From positions 1-64,000 of the forward strand of contig NZ_JBBIUQ010000006.1 in NCBI RefSeq assembly GCF_037440165.1: 64,000 nucleotides of DNA. The letters are read 5' to 3'. The notes beneath the pieces were generated by a model. The model did not search any database and was not told the origin of the DNA. It worked only from the letters and a program-made list of their open reading frames with translations. This document shows positions 26,194-35,445 of this stretch, one piece after another; the stretch's first letter is position 1, and every line of letters starts with the position of its first letter. The stretch comes from Ignavibacterium sp037440165. Its GTDB lineage: Bacteria > Bacteroidota > Ignavibacteria > Ignavibacteriales > Ignavibacteriaceae. The position numbers were made by a program, and so were the translations under genes.

Positions 26194-28458
26194 CTGGTCA
26201 CTGAGCAACAAAATAAAAATTTAAAAGAATCAAAAACGCACAAGAAAGCTTTATTCTTTGATAAAACAGCTAAAGTAATAATTTATCTTGGCGGAATTGC
26301 AACAATCTTATCGGTTGTTGCAATTCTTGTTTTTGTTTTGTGGGAAGCTCTGCCTCTATGGTTTGGTGCTGAAGGAAAAGAAAAAGACAAAATCTCATCT
26401 CAGGAAATTCTTCATTCTAAAAAACCACTTCTAATCGGTGTTGATGAATACCAGGAAATTTTATACTCAGTAACTGATTCTGCAACAATTGATTTTATAA
26501 GACTAAACTCAAAAGAAATTATTAGTTCAGTTAATTTAAATTTACCTGTTGATGAGAAATTAAGCGCAGTTTCAAAATCTTCTGCAAGAAACTATATAGC
26601 TTTAGGAACTAATAAAGGGAATATTATTCTTGCTCAGATAAAATTTTCAGTAAATTTTGTCGAAGATGACAAAAGGGAAATTACACCGGGCTTCGAACTG
26701 ATCTCAAATATTAAAATTGATTCACTTGGCAAAGCAATTGATAAATTAGTTTTCAGAAAAAGTTCTGATAATGAGTTTACAATTGTTGCATTAACTTCTG
26801 ATAAAAGAATTATTCAATACAGTTCTGAAAAATCATTTTCTCTGCTCTCGGAATCAGAAGAAAAATTTTTCTCTAATGAGTTAACTCAGTTTGTTCAGTA
26901 TCCGGTTTCAGCGATTGAATTAGATGGCTTTTGTGAAAAGCTGATGATTGGAACAAGCAATGGCTGGCTTTATTATATCTCGCTCAAAGATAAAAGCAAT
27001 CCTCAGCTTATTCAAAAAATTAATCCAACGCCTTCGGGGAAAAGTGCAATCACATCACTTGGTTTCATAATTGGTGATCAATCACTGATTGTTGGAGATG
27101 CTGACGGCAATATTACTGCCTGGATGCGCGTTCTTGATGAAAAAACTGATTACGGCTGGAAGCTTGTTAATCCTCATACATTCGATTCACATCAGGCTGC
27201 AGTTACTTCAGTTGCAACTTCACTCCGGAATAAAAGTTTCATAACAGGAGATTCAAGAGGAAAAATTTTTCTCGAACATCTTACAAGTGAAAGAACATTG
27301 TTAGAATTAAGCGGAAAAGGACTTCCTGTAAAAGATATTGCGTTCGCACCAAAAGGAGATGGTGCAGTAGTTTTATATGAAGACGGAACGATAGTTATAT
27401 TTGAAATAAAAAACCCGCATCCGGAAATAACTCTGAAAACTTTATTTGGAAAAGTTTGGTATGAAGGTTATGCACAGCCTGAATATGTTTGGCAGTCAAC
27501 TGGCGGCACGGATGATTTCGAACCGAAATTTAGTTTGGTTCCTTTAATCATCGGAACATTAAAAGGAACTTTCTATGCAATGCTTTTTGCAATTCCACTT
27601 GCAATATTTGGTGCGCTTTATACTTCACAATTTTCGCATCCAAAAATTCGTAATTACATTAAACCAACAGTTGAAGTGATGGCAGCATTACCAAGTGTTG
27701 TTATCGGTTTTCTTGCTGGTTTATGGTTAGCCCCACTACTTGAGAGAATTTTGCCCGGAGTATTTTTAATGTTCTTCATTATTCCAATAGTGATTGCAAT
27801 TGGTGCATCAATCTGGAAAGGAATTCCCGCAGAAATCAGATACAAACTTAAACCTGGTTACGAATTATTCTTCATCATTCCGCTAATTATTCTTGCTTAT
27901 TATATTGCTCAATTGCTTGGACCAATATTCGAATACTATGTTTTAGGTGGTGACTACAGAACTTGGCTAATGAATACTTTAAACGAACAGTATGATCAAA
28001 GAAACAGCATTGTTGTTGGTTTTGCAATGGGATTTGCTGTGATACCAATCATCTTTACAATTTGCGAAGATGCGCTTTCAAGTGTGCCAGCAAGTTTAAC
28101 ATCTGCTTCATTAGCGCTTGGTGCAACAAAGTGGGAAACAGCAACAAGAATTGTTTTACCATCTGCAAGTCCGGGAATATTTTCTGCTGTAATGATTGGC
28201 TTCGGAAGAGCAGTTGGTGAAACTATGATAGTTTTGATGGCAACCGGTAACACGCCAATTCTTTCATTCAGTCCTTTTAATGGAATGAGAACTTTATCTG
28301 CAAACATTGCAGTTGAAATTCCCGAAGCACCTTATCAGGGAACTTTATACAGAGTTTTATTCCTGGCAGCAACTCTTTTGTTTATTCTTACATTCATCGT
28401 AAATACTATTGCTGAAATTGTAAGACAAAGATTAAGAAAAAAATACGCTGAACTTTAA
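26194..28458 (+). CDS. pstC: Phosphate ABC transporter permease PstC with large periplasmic insert
   Basis: Inner-membrane permease of about 754 residues. No ATG/GTG/TTG starts the frame before TTG 26338, yet the 48 codons upstream clearly encode the cytosolic N-terminus and first membrane helix (KVIIYLGGIATILSVVAILVFVL). The best start is CTG 26194, placed 6 bases after AGAGGA (26182-26187). Residues about 60-430 form a periplasmic domain with beta-propeller-like repeats (GTSNGWLYYISLK, VGDADGNITAWM, TGDSRGKIFLEH). The permease domain follows, with the coupling EAA-type loop LTSASLALGATKWETATRIVLPSASPG split over two helices. Long PstC proteins with such an N-terminal domain are known in other Gram-negatives. 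Confidence 0.88.
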   Translation: MVTEQQNKNLKESKTHKKALFFDKTAKVIIYLGGIATILSVVAILVFVLWEALPLWFGAEGKEKDKISSQEILHSKKPLLIGVDEYQEILYSVTDSATIDFIRLNSKEIISSVNLNLPVDEKLSAVSKSSARNYIALGTNKGNIILAQIKFSVNFVEDDKREITPGFELISNIKIDSLGKAIDKLVFRKSSDNEFTIVALTSDKRIIQYSSEKSFSLLSESEEKFFSNELTQFVQYPVSAIELDGFCEKLMIGTSNGWLYYISLKDKSNPQLIQKINPTPSGKSAITSLGFIIGDQSLIVGDADGNITAWMRVLDEKTDYGWKLVNPHTFDSHQAAVTSVATSLRNKSFITGDSRGKIFLEHLTSERTLLELSGKGLPVKDIAFAPKGDGAVVLYEDGTIVIFEIKNPHPEITLKTLFGKVWYEGYAQPEYVWQSTGGTDDFEPKFSLVPLIIGTLKGTFYAMLFAIPLAIFGALYTSQFSHPKIRNYIKPTVEVMAALPSVVIGFLAGLWLAPLLERILPGVFLMFFIIPIVIAIGASIWKGIPAEIRYKLKPGYELFFIIPLIILAYYIAQLLGPIFEYYVLGGDYRTWLMNTLNEQYDQRNSIVVGFAMGFAVIPIIFTICEDALSSVPASLTSASLALGATKWETATRIVLPSASPGIFSAVMIGFGRAVGETMIVLMATGNTPILSFSPFNGMRTLSANIAVEIPEAPYQGTLYRVLFLAATLLFILTFIVNTIAEIVRQRLRKKYAEL

Positions 28459-28466
28459 TTACGGTT

Positions 28467-30104
28467 ATGAAAAAATATTTTAGATCTGGCGAAATATTTA
28501 TCTGGTTTACAGGAATGGGACTTGGCTTAAGTCTGATTATGATTTCCGGACTTCTGCTACTTATTCTTTTAAATGGAAAAGATTACTTCTGGGCTTCAGA
28601 GCTGGTACAGATAACTAAAACTGACGGTACAAGACAGCTTGGTGAATTAGTTAAAGAAGAACCAATTCCAAATCTTAATCTTCCTGACACATTACGAAAT
28701 AAAGGTCTGCTCCGAATGCAAATGAAAATTGGCAATCGTGATTTGTATGGTTTTGATTTTCAATGGATTGATGAAAGGGAAATAATTAAGAAAGAAACTC
28801 CTCTTTATGCTTCAACTATTGAAAGAATGGAATTTGGAAATTTCTATGGCTTTGTGAAAGAAATTCTTGTTGATGGGAATGTGGTTGTCAGCGGTGAAAA
28901 AAATACTTCTGAAAAAATTAATTCTTATCTGAAGATAACTTCATCTATAAGAGATGAGATAAGAGATATCGAGAAATCTCAGATAGGAAAAATCAATTAC
29001 AATATCGAAAGTATAAGATTAGAAATTAAGAAGATAAAATATCTTGACAGAAACTCCGGAAATAAAAGAACAGATATATCAAAACTTGAATCTGAAATTT
29101 TAACTGAAAATAAAAAGTATGAAGCATTAAAAACTGAAGTTGACTCATTGAATCAGCTTGCTTCAAGATACGCTGTATATTGTGAAGATGTAAACGGAAG
29201 AAGCAAAACCATTCCGATGATAAACATTGTAAGAGTTTATCAACCGAATAACATGTCCTTTACAGAAAAACTTGGATTCACTCTTACAAAAATCAGAGAA
29301 TTTATTTTTGATGAACCTCGTGAATCGAACACAGAAGGCGGAGTATTTCCTGCAATCTTCGGAACAGTAATGATGGTTTTACTGATGAGCATTTTCACAG
29401 TTCCTTTTGGAGTTCTGGCAGCACTTTATCTTCGTGAATATGCCAAGCAAGGTCCGTTAGTGAGAGCTGTGCGAATTGCAGTAAATAATCTTGCAGGTGT
29501 TCCATCAATCGTGTTTGGAGTTTTCGGTCTTGGATTTTTTATTTACTTTATCGGCGGCACAATTGACCAGCTTTTTTTTCCGGAAAGATTACCATCACCA
29601 ACCTGGGGAACAGGTGGAATTCTATGGGCGTCATTGACTTTAGCTTTACTTACTATGCCAGTTGTTATTGTTGCAACCGAAGAAGCATTGACACAGATTC
29701 CGAGAGGAATGCGTGAAGCTGCTTTGGCTTTGGGTGCAACTAAATGGCAAGTTGTAAGAAGAATAATTTTACCAGCTGCAACTCCAGGAATTTTAACAGG
29801 ATTAATTTTAGCGATGGCTCGTGCTGCCGGCGAAGTTGCTCCATTAATGATTACTGGTGTTGTAAAGTTAGCTCCTTCATTACCATTTGATTCTTATTTC
29901 CCATTTTTCCATCTTGACAGAAAATTTATGCATTTAGGTTTTCATATTTATGATGTTGGGTTCCAGTCACCGAATATTGAAGCTGCAATGCCAATGGTTT
30001 ATACAACAACATTACTTTTAATTTTGATTGTTGTTTTATTAAACATTACTGCAATGATTATTAGAGCTAATCTCAGAAAAAAATATAAATCATCAACTTT
30101 TTAG
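28467..30104 (+). CDS. pstA: Phosphate ABC transporter permease PstA with N-terminal periplasmic domain
   Basis: A 545-residue permease partner of PstC. One N-terminal helix (about residues 12-34) is followed by a periplasmic domain of about 250 residues that contains a predicted coiled coil (residues about 145-230, rich in E, K, I and N: RDEIRDIEKSQIGKINYNIE onward). The permease core begins near residue 285 (GVFPAIFGTVMMVLLMS), and the EAA-type loop is REAALALGATKWQVVRRIIL. Eight bases after pstC and 10 bases before pstB. PstA is usually about 300 residues, so the extra domain matches the enlarged PstC and the two probably contact each other. Confidence 0.93.
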   Translation: MKKYFRSGEIFIWFTGMGLGLSLIMISGLLLLILLNGKDYFWASELVQITKTDGTRQLGELVKEEPIPNLNLPDTLRNKGLLRMQMKIGNRDLYGFDFQWIDEREIIKKETPLYASTIERMEFGNFYGFVKEILVDGNVVVSGEKNTSEKINSYLKITSSIRDEIRDIEKSQIGKINYNIESIRLEIKKIKYLDRNSGNKRTDISKLESEILTENKKYEALKTEVDSLNQLASRYAVYCEDVNGRSKTIPMINIVRVYQPNNMSFTEKLGFTLTKIREFIFDEPRESNTEGGVFPAIFGTVMMVLLMSIFTVPFGVLAALYLREYAKQGPLVRAVRIAVNNLAGVPSIVFGVFGLGFFIYFIGGTIDQLFFPERLPSPTWGTGGILWASLTLALLTMPVVIVATEEALTQIPRGMREAALALGATKWQVVRRIILPAATPGILTGLILAMARAAGEVAPLMITGVVKLAPSLPFDSYFPFFHLDRKFMHLGFHIYDVGFQSPNIEAAMPMVYTTTLLLILIVVLLNITAMIIRANLRKKYKSSTF

Positions 30105-30114
30105 CGAAGTATGT

Positions 30115-30936
30115 ATGAAAGAACAAACTGTTGACAAAATAGAAAAAAGTGATTTGGAAAAACAAGCCCATTCAAAAAAGTATAAAATTGAAGTAAATAA
30201 TTTGAATTTTTACTATGGCGAAACACTTGCGCTGAAAAATATCAATATCATAATACCTTCAAACAATGTTACAGCGTTGATTGGTCCTTCAGGCTGCGGT
30301 AAATCAACATTTCTCAGAACATTAAACAGAATGAATGAGCTTATTGATGATGTTCGTGTAGAGGGCGAAATTATTATTGACGGTCAGGATATTTATAAAT
30401 CCGGAATTGATGTAGTTCAGTTGCGTAAAAAAGTTGGAATGATTTTTCAGAAATCTAATCCTTTTCCCAAATCAATTTATGAAAATGTTGCCTTCGGTCT
30501 GAGGATTGGAGGACTTGGAAAGAAATCAAAAAATGAGCTGGATGAAGTAGTTGAAAGAAGTCTCAAACAAGCTGCCCTCTGGGATGAAGTTAAAGACAGG
30601 TTAAATGAATCCGCACTAGGACTTTCAGGCGGACAACAGCAAAGACTTTGTATCGCACGCGCTTTGTCAATAGAGCCGGAAATTTTACTAATGGATGAAC
30701 CAGCAAGTGCACTTGATCCTATTTCAACAGCAAAGATTGAAGAGCTTATTCATCAGCTTAAAAAAAATTATACAATTGTAATAGTAACGCACAATCTTCA
30801 GCAGGCAGCGAGAGTTAGTGATTTCACAGCTTTCTTTTATCTTGGCAGTCTGATTGAATTTGCTAAGACATCAAAAATCTTCACCAATCCTTCAATCAAA
30901 CAAACAGAGGATTATATTTCAGGAAGATTTGGTTAA
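30115..30936 (+). CDS. pstB: Phosphate ABC transporter ATPase PstB
   Basis: A 273-residue ATP-binding subunit that powers phosphate import. Walker A GPSGCGKST, the PstB-specific R-x-x-NRMN segment (LRTLNRMNELID), Q-loop FQKSNPFPKSIYENVAFG, signature LSGGQQQRLCIARAL and Walker B ILLMDEPASALDP are intact, with the switch histidine in VTHNLQQA. A 20-25-residue charged N-terminal extension precedes the conserved start. Belongs to the pstSCAB-phoU run. Confidence 0.97.
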   Translation: MKEQTVDKIEKSDLEKQAHSKKYKIEVNNLNFYYGETLALKNINIIIPSNNVTALIGPSGCGKSTFLRTLNRMNELIDDVRVEGEIIIDGQDIYKSGIDVVQLRKKVGMIFQKSNPFPKSIYENVAFGLRIGGLGKKSKNELDEVVERSLKQAALWDEVKDRLNESALGLSGGQQQRLCIARALSIEPEILLMDEPASALDPISTAKIEELIHQLKKNYTIVIVTHNLQQAARVSDFTAFFYLGSLIEFAKTSKIFTNPSIKQTEDYISGRFG

Positions 30937-30973
30937 TAGTTTTATAAATTTTTCTATTTAAGGAGTGAGAGAA

Positions 30974-31672
30974 ATGCATAGATTACTTGATGAACATCTT
31001 GAAAAACTGAAAACAAGAATTCTGAAAATGTGCAGTCTTGTTGATGAACAATTCCAGCTTGCAGTTAAAGCGGTTGAAGAGGAAAATCTTGAGATTGCCA
31101 AACTTGTAATTGAAAGAGATGCAAAAGTGGATAAATATGATATAAAGATAGAAAAAATTTGTCAGAAGATTTTTGCATTATCACAACCTGTTGCAATGGA
31201 TTTGAGAATGATTATGTCTTCAATGACACTAAACACTGATCTTGAAAGAATTGGAGACATTTCAGTTAATATTGTCGAAAACATTTTGTTGATTAAAAAG
31301 AAACCTGAATTCTATAATCGAACAAAACTTCCTGAAATGTTTTCAGTTACAAAAGAAATGTTGAAGAATTCTATTGATGCTTACATAAATGGTAATGCCG
31401 AGCTTGCTAAAAAAGTAATAATTTCAGATGATAAAGTTGATAAACTGAACGAAGAAAACCACAGCATTCTTAAAGAAATTATGAAGGAAAATCCTGATAA
31501 CATTGAACCAGCTGTTGCACTGTTAGTTATTTCCCGCGAACTTGAAAGAATAGCTGATCATTCAACAAATATTGCGGAAGATGTTTTCTTCATAGTTGAA
31601 GCACAACTCATAAAACACCAGTACGAGAAATATATTTTTGGAGAAGAAGAAAGCGAAGAAGATACTGATTAG
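30974..31672 (+). CDS. phoU: Phosphate signalling protein PhoU
   Basis: A 232-residue all-helical protein with two PhoU repeats, the first at about residues 10-105 (CSLVDEQFQLAVKAV, MIMSSMTLNTDLERIGDISVNI) and the second at about 115-215 (ISRELERIADHSTNIAEDVFF). PhoU links the Pst transporter to the PhoR-type kinase and keeps the Pho response off when phosphate is plentiful. ATG 30974 is chosen over GTG 30965 because AAGGAG overlaps the GTG and is 8 bases from the ATG. The stop overlaps the convergent TetR gene by 4 bases. Confidence 0.95.
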   Translation: MHRLLDEHLEKLKTRILKMCSLVDEQFQLAVKAVEEENLEIAKLVIERDAKVDKYDIKIEKICQKIFALSQPVAMDLRMIMSSMTLNTDLERIGDISVNIVENILLIKKKPEFYNRTKLPEMFSVTKEMLKNSIDAYINGNAELAKKVIISDDKVDKLNEENHSILKEIMKENPDNIEPAVALLVISRELERIADHSTNIAEDVFFIVEAQLIKHQYEKYIFGEEESEEDTD

Positions 31673-32247
31673 CTTAAAAGAGCTTCTACAATATTCTGAA
31701 TATTTTCATTCGAAATAAACTCTCTATCACCAGAAAGCAGATTACTCATTTTATTACCAATCACAATCACCCAGCTTAGCATAACAAAAGTATAGGGAAG
31801 ATTTTTGCTCACTGCTTTTATTTTGTCTTTATAATATGAATTGAGAATTTTTTTGATCAGCTCTTCTTCTTTCAACAAATATTCTTTAAGAACTTCTGTT
31901 TCAGCTTCCGTAGTTCTTTCGGTAATAAATTGAACAATTATTTCGAAGATTAGCTTAAAGTCATTTCTCACATTATCTTTTTTTATAAAGTATTCTTCAA
32001 GTCTCTTTGAAAAAGAAACTTCTTCATTAGTGAAAATCTGGTTTAAACTTTCAAGATAATTTTCAAATTCCCATTTAATAACTTCGATGTACAAAGCATC
32101 TTTTGATTCAAAATAATAGTACAAAGTAGGTTTACCAATTCTAATATCGCGTGCAATTTCATCCATATTTGTTTTGTGAAAACCATGTCGGGCAAATCTT
32201 TTATCTGCAGCTTTAATGATTTGCAATTTACGATCGATGTTTTTCAT
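31669..32247 (-). CDS. TetR/AcrR family transcriptional regulator
   Basis: A 192-residue repressor-type protein. Residues about 8-55 form the TetR helix-turn-helix (RFARHGFHKTNMDEIARDIR then GKPTLYYYFESKDALY). The C-terminal helical ligand domain is divergent, so the inducer is unknown. It faces phoU and is divergent from kdsA; no transporter or enzyme target sits directly beside it, although the divergent kdsA promoter region (32248-32377) could hold its operator. CTCTCCTCG on the plus strand before the start gives a GAGGAGAG Shine-Dalgarno on the gene's strand. Confidence 0.9.
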   Translation of the reverse strand: MKNIDRKLQIIKAADKRFARHGFHKTNMDEIARDIRIGKPTLYYYFESKDALYIEVIKWEFENYLESLNQIFTNEEVSFSKRLEEYFIKKDNVRNDFKLIFEIIVQFITERTTEAETEVLKEYLLKEEELIKKILNSYYKDKIKAVSKNLPYTFVMLSWVIVIGNKMSNLLSGDREFISNENIQNIVEALLS

Positions 32248-32377
32248 CTCTCCTCGTTTAAATTCTCAGGAAATTCTTTTATAAAAATAATGATTAGCTG
32301 ATGTGATAAACAAAATCGTTGAATTAATTTACTTCATTCACAACCGCATTTTTTTTATTTTCACACAAAACTTTTTA

Positions 32378-33211
32378 ATGAAAATGACAATTGAAATCAG
32401 AAATATCAAAGTAGGCAATAACAATCCTTTTGTGTTAATCGCCGGACCTTGTGTGGTTGAAAGTGAGGAATTGATACTTTCAACTGCAAAAAGAATTTCA
32501 GAGATTACTCAAAAGCTCGAAATACCTTTCATATTTAAATCAAGCTTTAAAAAAGCTAACAGGACGAATATCAATTCATTCTCGGGAATTGGAGATGAAA
32601 GAGCAATCAGAATTTTAAAGAAAGTTAGAGATGAACTCGGCATTCCTGTTTTAACCGATATACATTCTGAATCTGATATTGAAAAAGTAATAAATTCTGT
32701 TGATGTCATTCAGATACCTGCTTTTTTATGCAGACAAACTGATCTGCTTCTCGCAGCTGGAAATTCAGGATTGGCAGTAAATATTAAGAAAGGGCAATTC
32801 CTTGCACCTGAGGATATGAAGCACGCTGCAGATAAGGTTGCTTCAACAGGCAATTCAAAAATTCTTTTTACTGAAAGAGGTACAACTTTCGGTTATCACA
32901 ATCTTGTTGTAGATATGCGTTCATTAATTGTTATGCATGAGATTGGTTATCCAGTTGTAATGGATGCAACTCATTCTGTTCAATTGCCGAGTAATAGTAA
33001 TGTTAGCGGAGGACAGCCGAAATTTATTAAACCGCTTGCAAGAGCCGCAGCAGCCGTTGGAATCGATGCTTTATTTCTTGAAGTCCATCCTGAGCCATCA
33101 AAAGCATTGAGTGATGCAGCAAGTCAGTTGCCGCTTTCAGAGCTTGAAGAATTGCTTGTTGATGTTAAGAAAATTGATAAAGTTATAAAATCAGCTTCCA
33201 AAAGAAATTGA
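32378..33211 (+). CDS. kdsA: 3-deoxy-8-phosphooctulonate synthase KdsA
   Basis: A 277-residue enzyme that condenses arabinose-5-phosphate with PEP to Kdo-8-phosphate for lipopolysaccharide. Family motifs: VLIAGPCVVESEEL, KSSFKKANRTNINSFSG (PEP/A5P site), IPAFLCRQTDLL, ILFTERGTTFGYHNLVVDMR and DATHSVQLP. I start at ATG 32378; the upstream in-frame codons from 32303 encode hydrophobic sequence not found in the family. No Shine-Dalgarno is obvious. Heads the Kdo-Lpt block with kdsD, lptC, lptA and lptB. Confidence 0.95.
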   Translation: MKMTIEIRNIKVGNNNPFVLIAGPCVVESEELILSTAKRISEITQKLEIPFIFKSSFKKANRTNINSFSGIGDERAIRILKKVRDELGIPVLTDIHSESDIEKVINSVDVIQIPAFLCRQTDLLLAAGNSGLAVNIKKGQFLAPEDMKHAADKVASTGNSKILFTERGTTFGYHNLVVDMRSLIVMHEIGYPVVMDATHSVQLPSNSNVSGGQPKFIKPLARAAAAVGIDALFLEVHPEPSKALSDAASQLPLSELEELLVDVKKIDKVIKSASKRN

Positions 33212-33939
33212 AAGATTATCCAAGAAAACTCAATGATGCTGAATTGAATTTACTTCTTTTGCTTTTACCTGAAAACAAATCAGGTTATGTAAAATATCGT
33301 AATCTGATTCGGCAATATTACATTTTAGGTGAGGGAAGATTTGGTGAAGGAAATTATTTTTTAGGAAATGTTGGTGATGAAATTGATTTAGATATTTCAT
33401 CATCGCCAATTCTTACAAGCGGAATTGTAACAACCGACAAAGCCATTTTCGAAATATCAATAAATGAAGTTCAGGAAAACAAAATTGAATTTTCAATCTC
33501 TCCATATCCTGATGAAAATGAAATCTACAAAGTTGAAAATGTGAAAACACTTTCCGATTGGGAGCCAGGTAAAAAATCACCGGAAGGCAATAAAGTAAAA
33601 TTATTTCCGGTTGATGGCTTAAACTATATTCTTGTTATTGTTCCATCGGAACATAAGATTTGGTTATACGAAAAAAGCAGTGGAATAAATTATCCTATTC
33701 CTGTCAGCAATTTTTATAATGAGTTGTTAAGATTGAAAAGAGAAACAAGAAAAGAATATTTTCAAAATCCTAATAAATTATTTGAAGAGCTCGACTCATT
33801 CAGTGAAGCTGAGATAATTTTATCTTTTTTACTATACTGCAAGTATAAAAGAAGATTTAATTTTGAACACTTAATTGATAAATTTTTAATTGAACCCCAA
33901 AAGAAAAAATCATTCTTTAGTTTTTTCAGGAGAAAGTAA
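33208..33939 (+). CDS. Protein of unknown function inside the Kdo-Lpt block
   Basis: A 243-residue soluble protein that I do not recognise. It starts at TTG 33208 overlapping the kdsA stop (TTGA). The first 30 residues contain a leucine-rich stretch (AELNLLLLLLPENKSGY) and a YYILGEGRFGEGNYFLG segment; the middle is beta-rich, and the tail ends in basic KKKSFFSFFRRK. No signal peptide and no HAD-phosphatase motif, so it is not the KdsC phosphatase that would complete the Kdo pathway. Sandwiched tightly between kdsA and kdsD (1 base before the kdsD start), so it is probably co-expressed with Kdo synthesis. Confidence 0.75.
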   Translation: MKDYPRKLNDAELNLLLLLLPENKSGYVKYRNLIRQYYILGEGRFGEGNYFLGNVGDEIDLDISSSPILTSGIVTTDKAIFEISINEVQENKIEFSISPYPDENEIYKVENVKTLSDWEPGKKSPEGNKVKLFPVDGLNYILVIVPSEHKIWLYEKSSGINYPIPVSNFYNELLRLKRETRKEYFQNPNKLFEELDSFSEAEIILSFLLYCKYKRRFNFEHLIDKFLIEPQKKKSFFSFFRRK

Positions 33940-33940
33940 A

Positions 33941-34918
33941 TTGAACTCACAAGAAATTATCTTCAGAGGTAAAGAAGTAATCAGAATTGAATCTGAAACT
34001 GTTGCAAATTTGGCTGATGGAATAGATGAACAATTTGTGAAGGCAGTTGAAACTATGTTTCAATGCAAAGGAAGAGTTGTACTTACAGGAATGGGAAAGT
34101 CAGGTCTGATAGCAAGAAAAATTGTAGCAACATTAAATTCAACAGGAACAGCTGCAATCTACTTACATCCCACTGATGCACTTCATGGTGATTTAGGAAT
34201 GGTTCGAAGTGAAGATGTGGTTATTCTTATTTCGAAAAGTGGTGAGAGTGAAGAAATAATAAATCTCATTCCAATGTTCAAAAGACTTGGAGTTAAACTA
34301 ATTGCAATGTGTGGAAATAAAAATTCCCGACTTGCGAAAGAGTGTGATATTTATATAAGCATTGCTGTTAAAGAAGAAGCATGTCCTTATGATTTAGCAC
34401 CAACCGCATCAACCACTGCTACTCTTGCAATGGGCGATGCTCTTTCTGTTGCACTTTTGCACAAAAGAAATTTTACACAGGAAGATTTTGCTATGCTTCA
34501 TCCGGGAGGAAGTCTTGGAAAGCGATTATCTCTGAAGATTAAAGAGATTATGATTACTGGTGATCGAGTCCCTAAAGTTAAAGAACAAACTTCTCTCAAA
34601 GACGTAATAATTGAAATCACAAGTAAACGCTTAGGCACAACAAGTGTCGTAAATGATGATGATAAATTAACAGGAATAATCACTGATGGTGATTTGAGAA
34701 GATTGCTGGAAAAAACTATGGATATAAAAAATCTCCTTGCAATTGATGTAATGACAAAGAACCCTAAAGTAATAAAGCAGGAATTTCTTGCCTCTTATGC
34801 TTTACAGCATATGGAAAATTATAAAATAACAAGTCTCATTGTTATTGATGATGATAATAAACCTATCGGCATCATTCACCTTCACGACTTAATAAATCTT
34901 GGTTTGCAATCAAGATGA
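33941..34918 (+). CDS. kdsD: Arabinose-5-phosphate isomerase KdsD (KpsF/GutQ family)
   Basis: A 325-residue SIS-domain isomerase that makes arabinose-5-phosphate from ribulose-5-phosphate for KdsA. SIS motifs VVLTGMGKSGLIARKIVATLNSTG and ISKSGESEEIINLIP, plus APTASTTATLAMGDALSVAL, are followed by two CBS domains (about residues 200-320: TSVVNDDDKLTGIITDGDLRR and TSLIVIDDDNKPIGIIHLHDL). Start placed at TTG 33941, 8 bases after AGGAG; the longer in-frame reading from 33890 would overlap the preceding gene. Confidence 0.93.
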   Translation: MNSQEIIFRGKEVIRIESETVANLADGIDEQFVKAVETMFQCKGRVVLTGMGKSGLIARKIVATLNSTGTAAIYLHPTDALHGDLGMVRSEDVVILISKSGESEEIINLIPMFKRLGVKLIAMCGNKNSRLAKECDIYISIAVKEEACPYDLAPTASTTATLAMGDALSVALLHKRNFTQEDFAMLHPGGSLGKRLSLKIKEIMITGDRVPKVKEQTSLKDVIIEITSKRLGTTSVVNDDDKLTGIITDGDLRRLLEKTMDIKNLLAIDVMTKNPKVIKQEFLASYALQHMENYKITSLIVIDDDNKPIGIIHLHDLINLGLQSR

Positions 34919-35445
34919 AGCATATCTTTATATACATTCTGATTTTTTTTATTGGCTGCTCAGGTGATAAAGTAAAACCACCGATTGACAGATCATTTTT
35001 GGATAAAGAAATTCCTGCACAGGAAAGCTGGAATTCTGTTGTAACATTTTCTGATTCCGGTAAAATTCGTGCTATGCTTTATGCAGGCCATATAAGAGTT
35101 TATCCTGAGAAAAATGAAACATTGCTCGACAGTTCCATTAAAATTGATTTTTATGATATAAATGAAATGAAAACAACAACTCTGACTTCCAAAAGAGGCA
35201 GGGTAGATGATATATCAAATGATCTTTTTGCTATTGATAGTGTTGTCGTTGAAAGCGATAGTATAATCATTACAACTGAAGAAATGATGTGGCGTAATAA
35301 AGATAGAAAAATAGTGTCTGATAAATTTGTTACGATTCTTTCTCCAAAGGAAAAAATTCAGGGATATGGTTTTGAATCCGATCAGAACCTCAAAAACTAT
35401 GTTATTTATAATATAACTTACATAACCCGACGAGATACTCTGTGA
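34915..35445 (+). CDS. lptC: LPS export periplasmic lipoprotein LptC
   Basis: A 176-residue lipoprotein. Lipobox IGCS near residue 15 follows a short hydrophobic leader. The rest is a beta-jellyroll pattern typical of LptC: PAQESWNSVVTFSDSGKIRA, SSIKIDFYDINEMKTTTLTS and a paired acidic/hydrophobic alternation. LptC takes LPS from LptBFG and hands it to LptA. E. coli LptC is membrane-anchored, whereas lipid-anchored versions are usual in Bacteroidota relatives. Start ATGA overlaps the kdsD stop; the end overlaps the lptA GTG. Confidence 0.85.
   Translation: MKHIFIYILIFFIGCSGDKVKPPIDRSFLDKEIPAQESWNSVVTFSDSGKIRAMLYAGHIRVYPEKNETLLDSSIKIDFYDINEMKTTTLTSKRGRVDDISNDLFAIDSVVVESDSIIITTEEMMWRNKDRKIVSDKFVTILSPKEKIQGYGFESDQNLKNYVIYNITYITRRDTL

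Noticed and set aside
26177..28458. pstC as a pseudogene because of its missing start
   Set aside because: The frame is intact to the stop, all permease motifs are present and the operon is complete; only the start codon is unusual.
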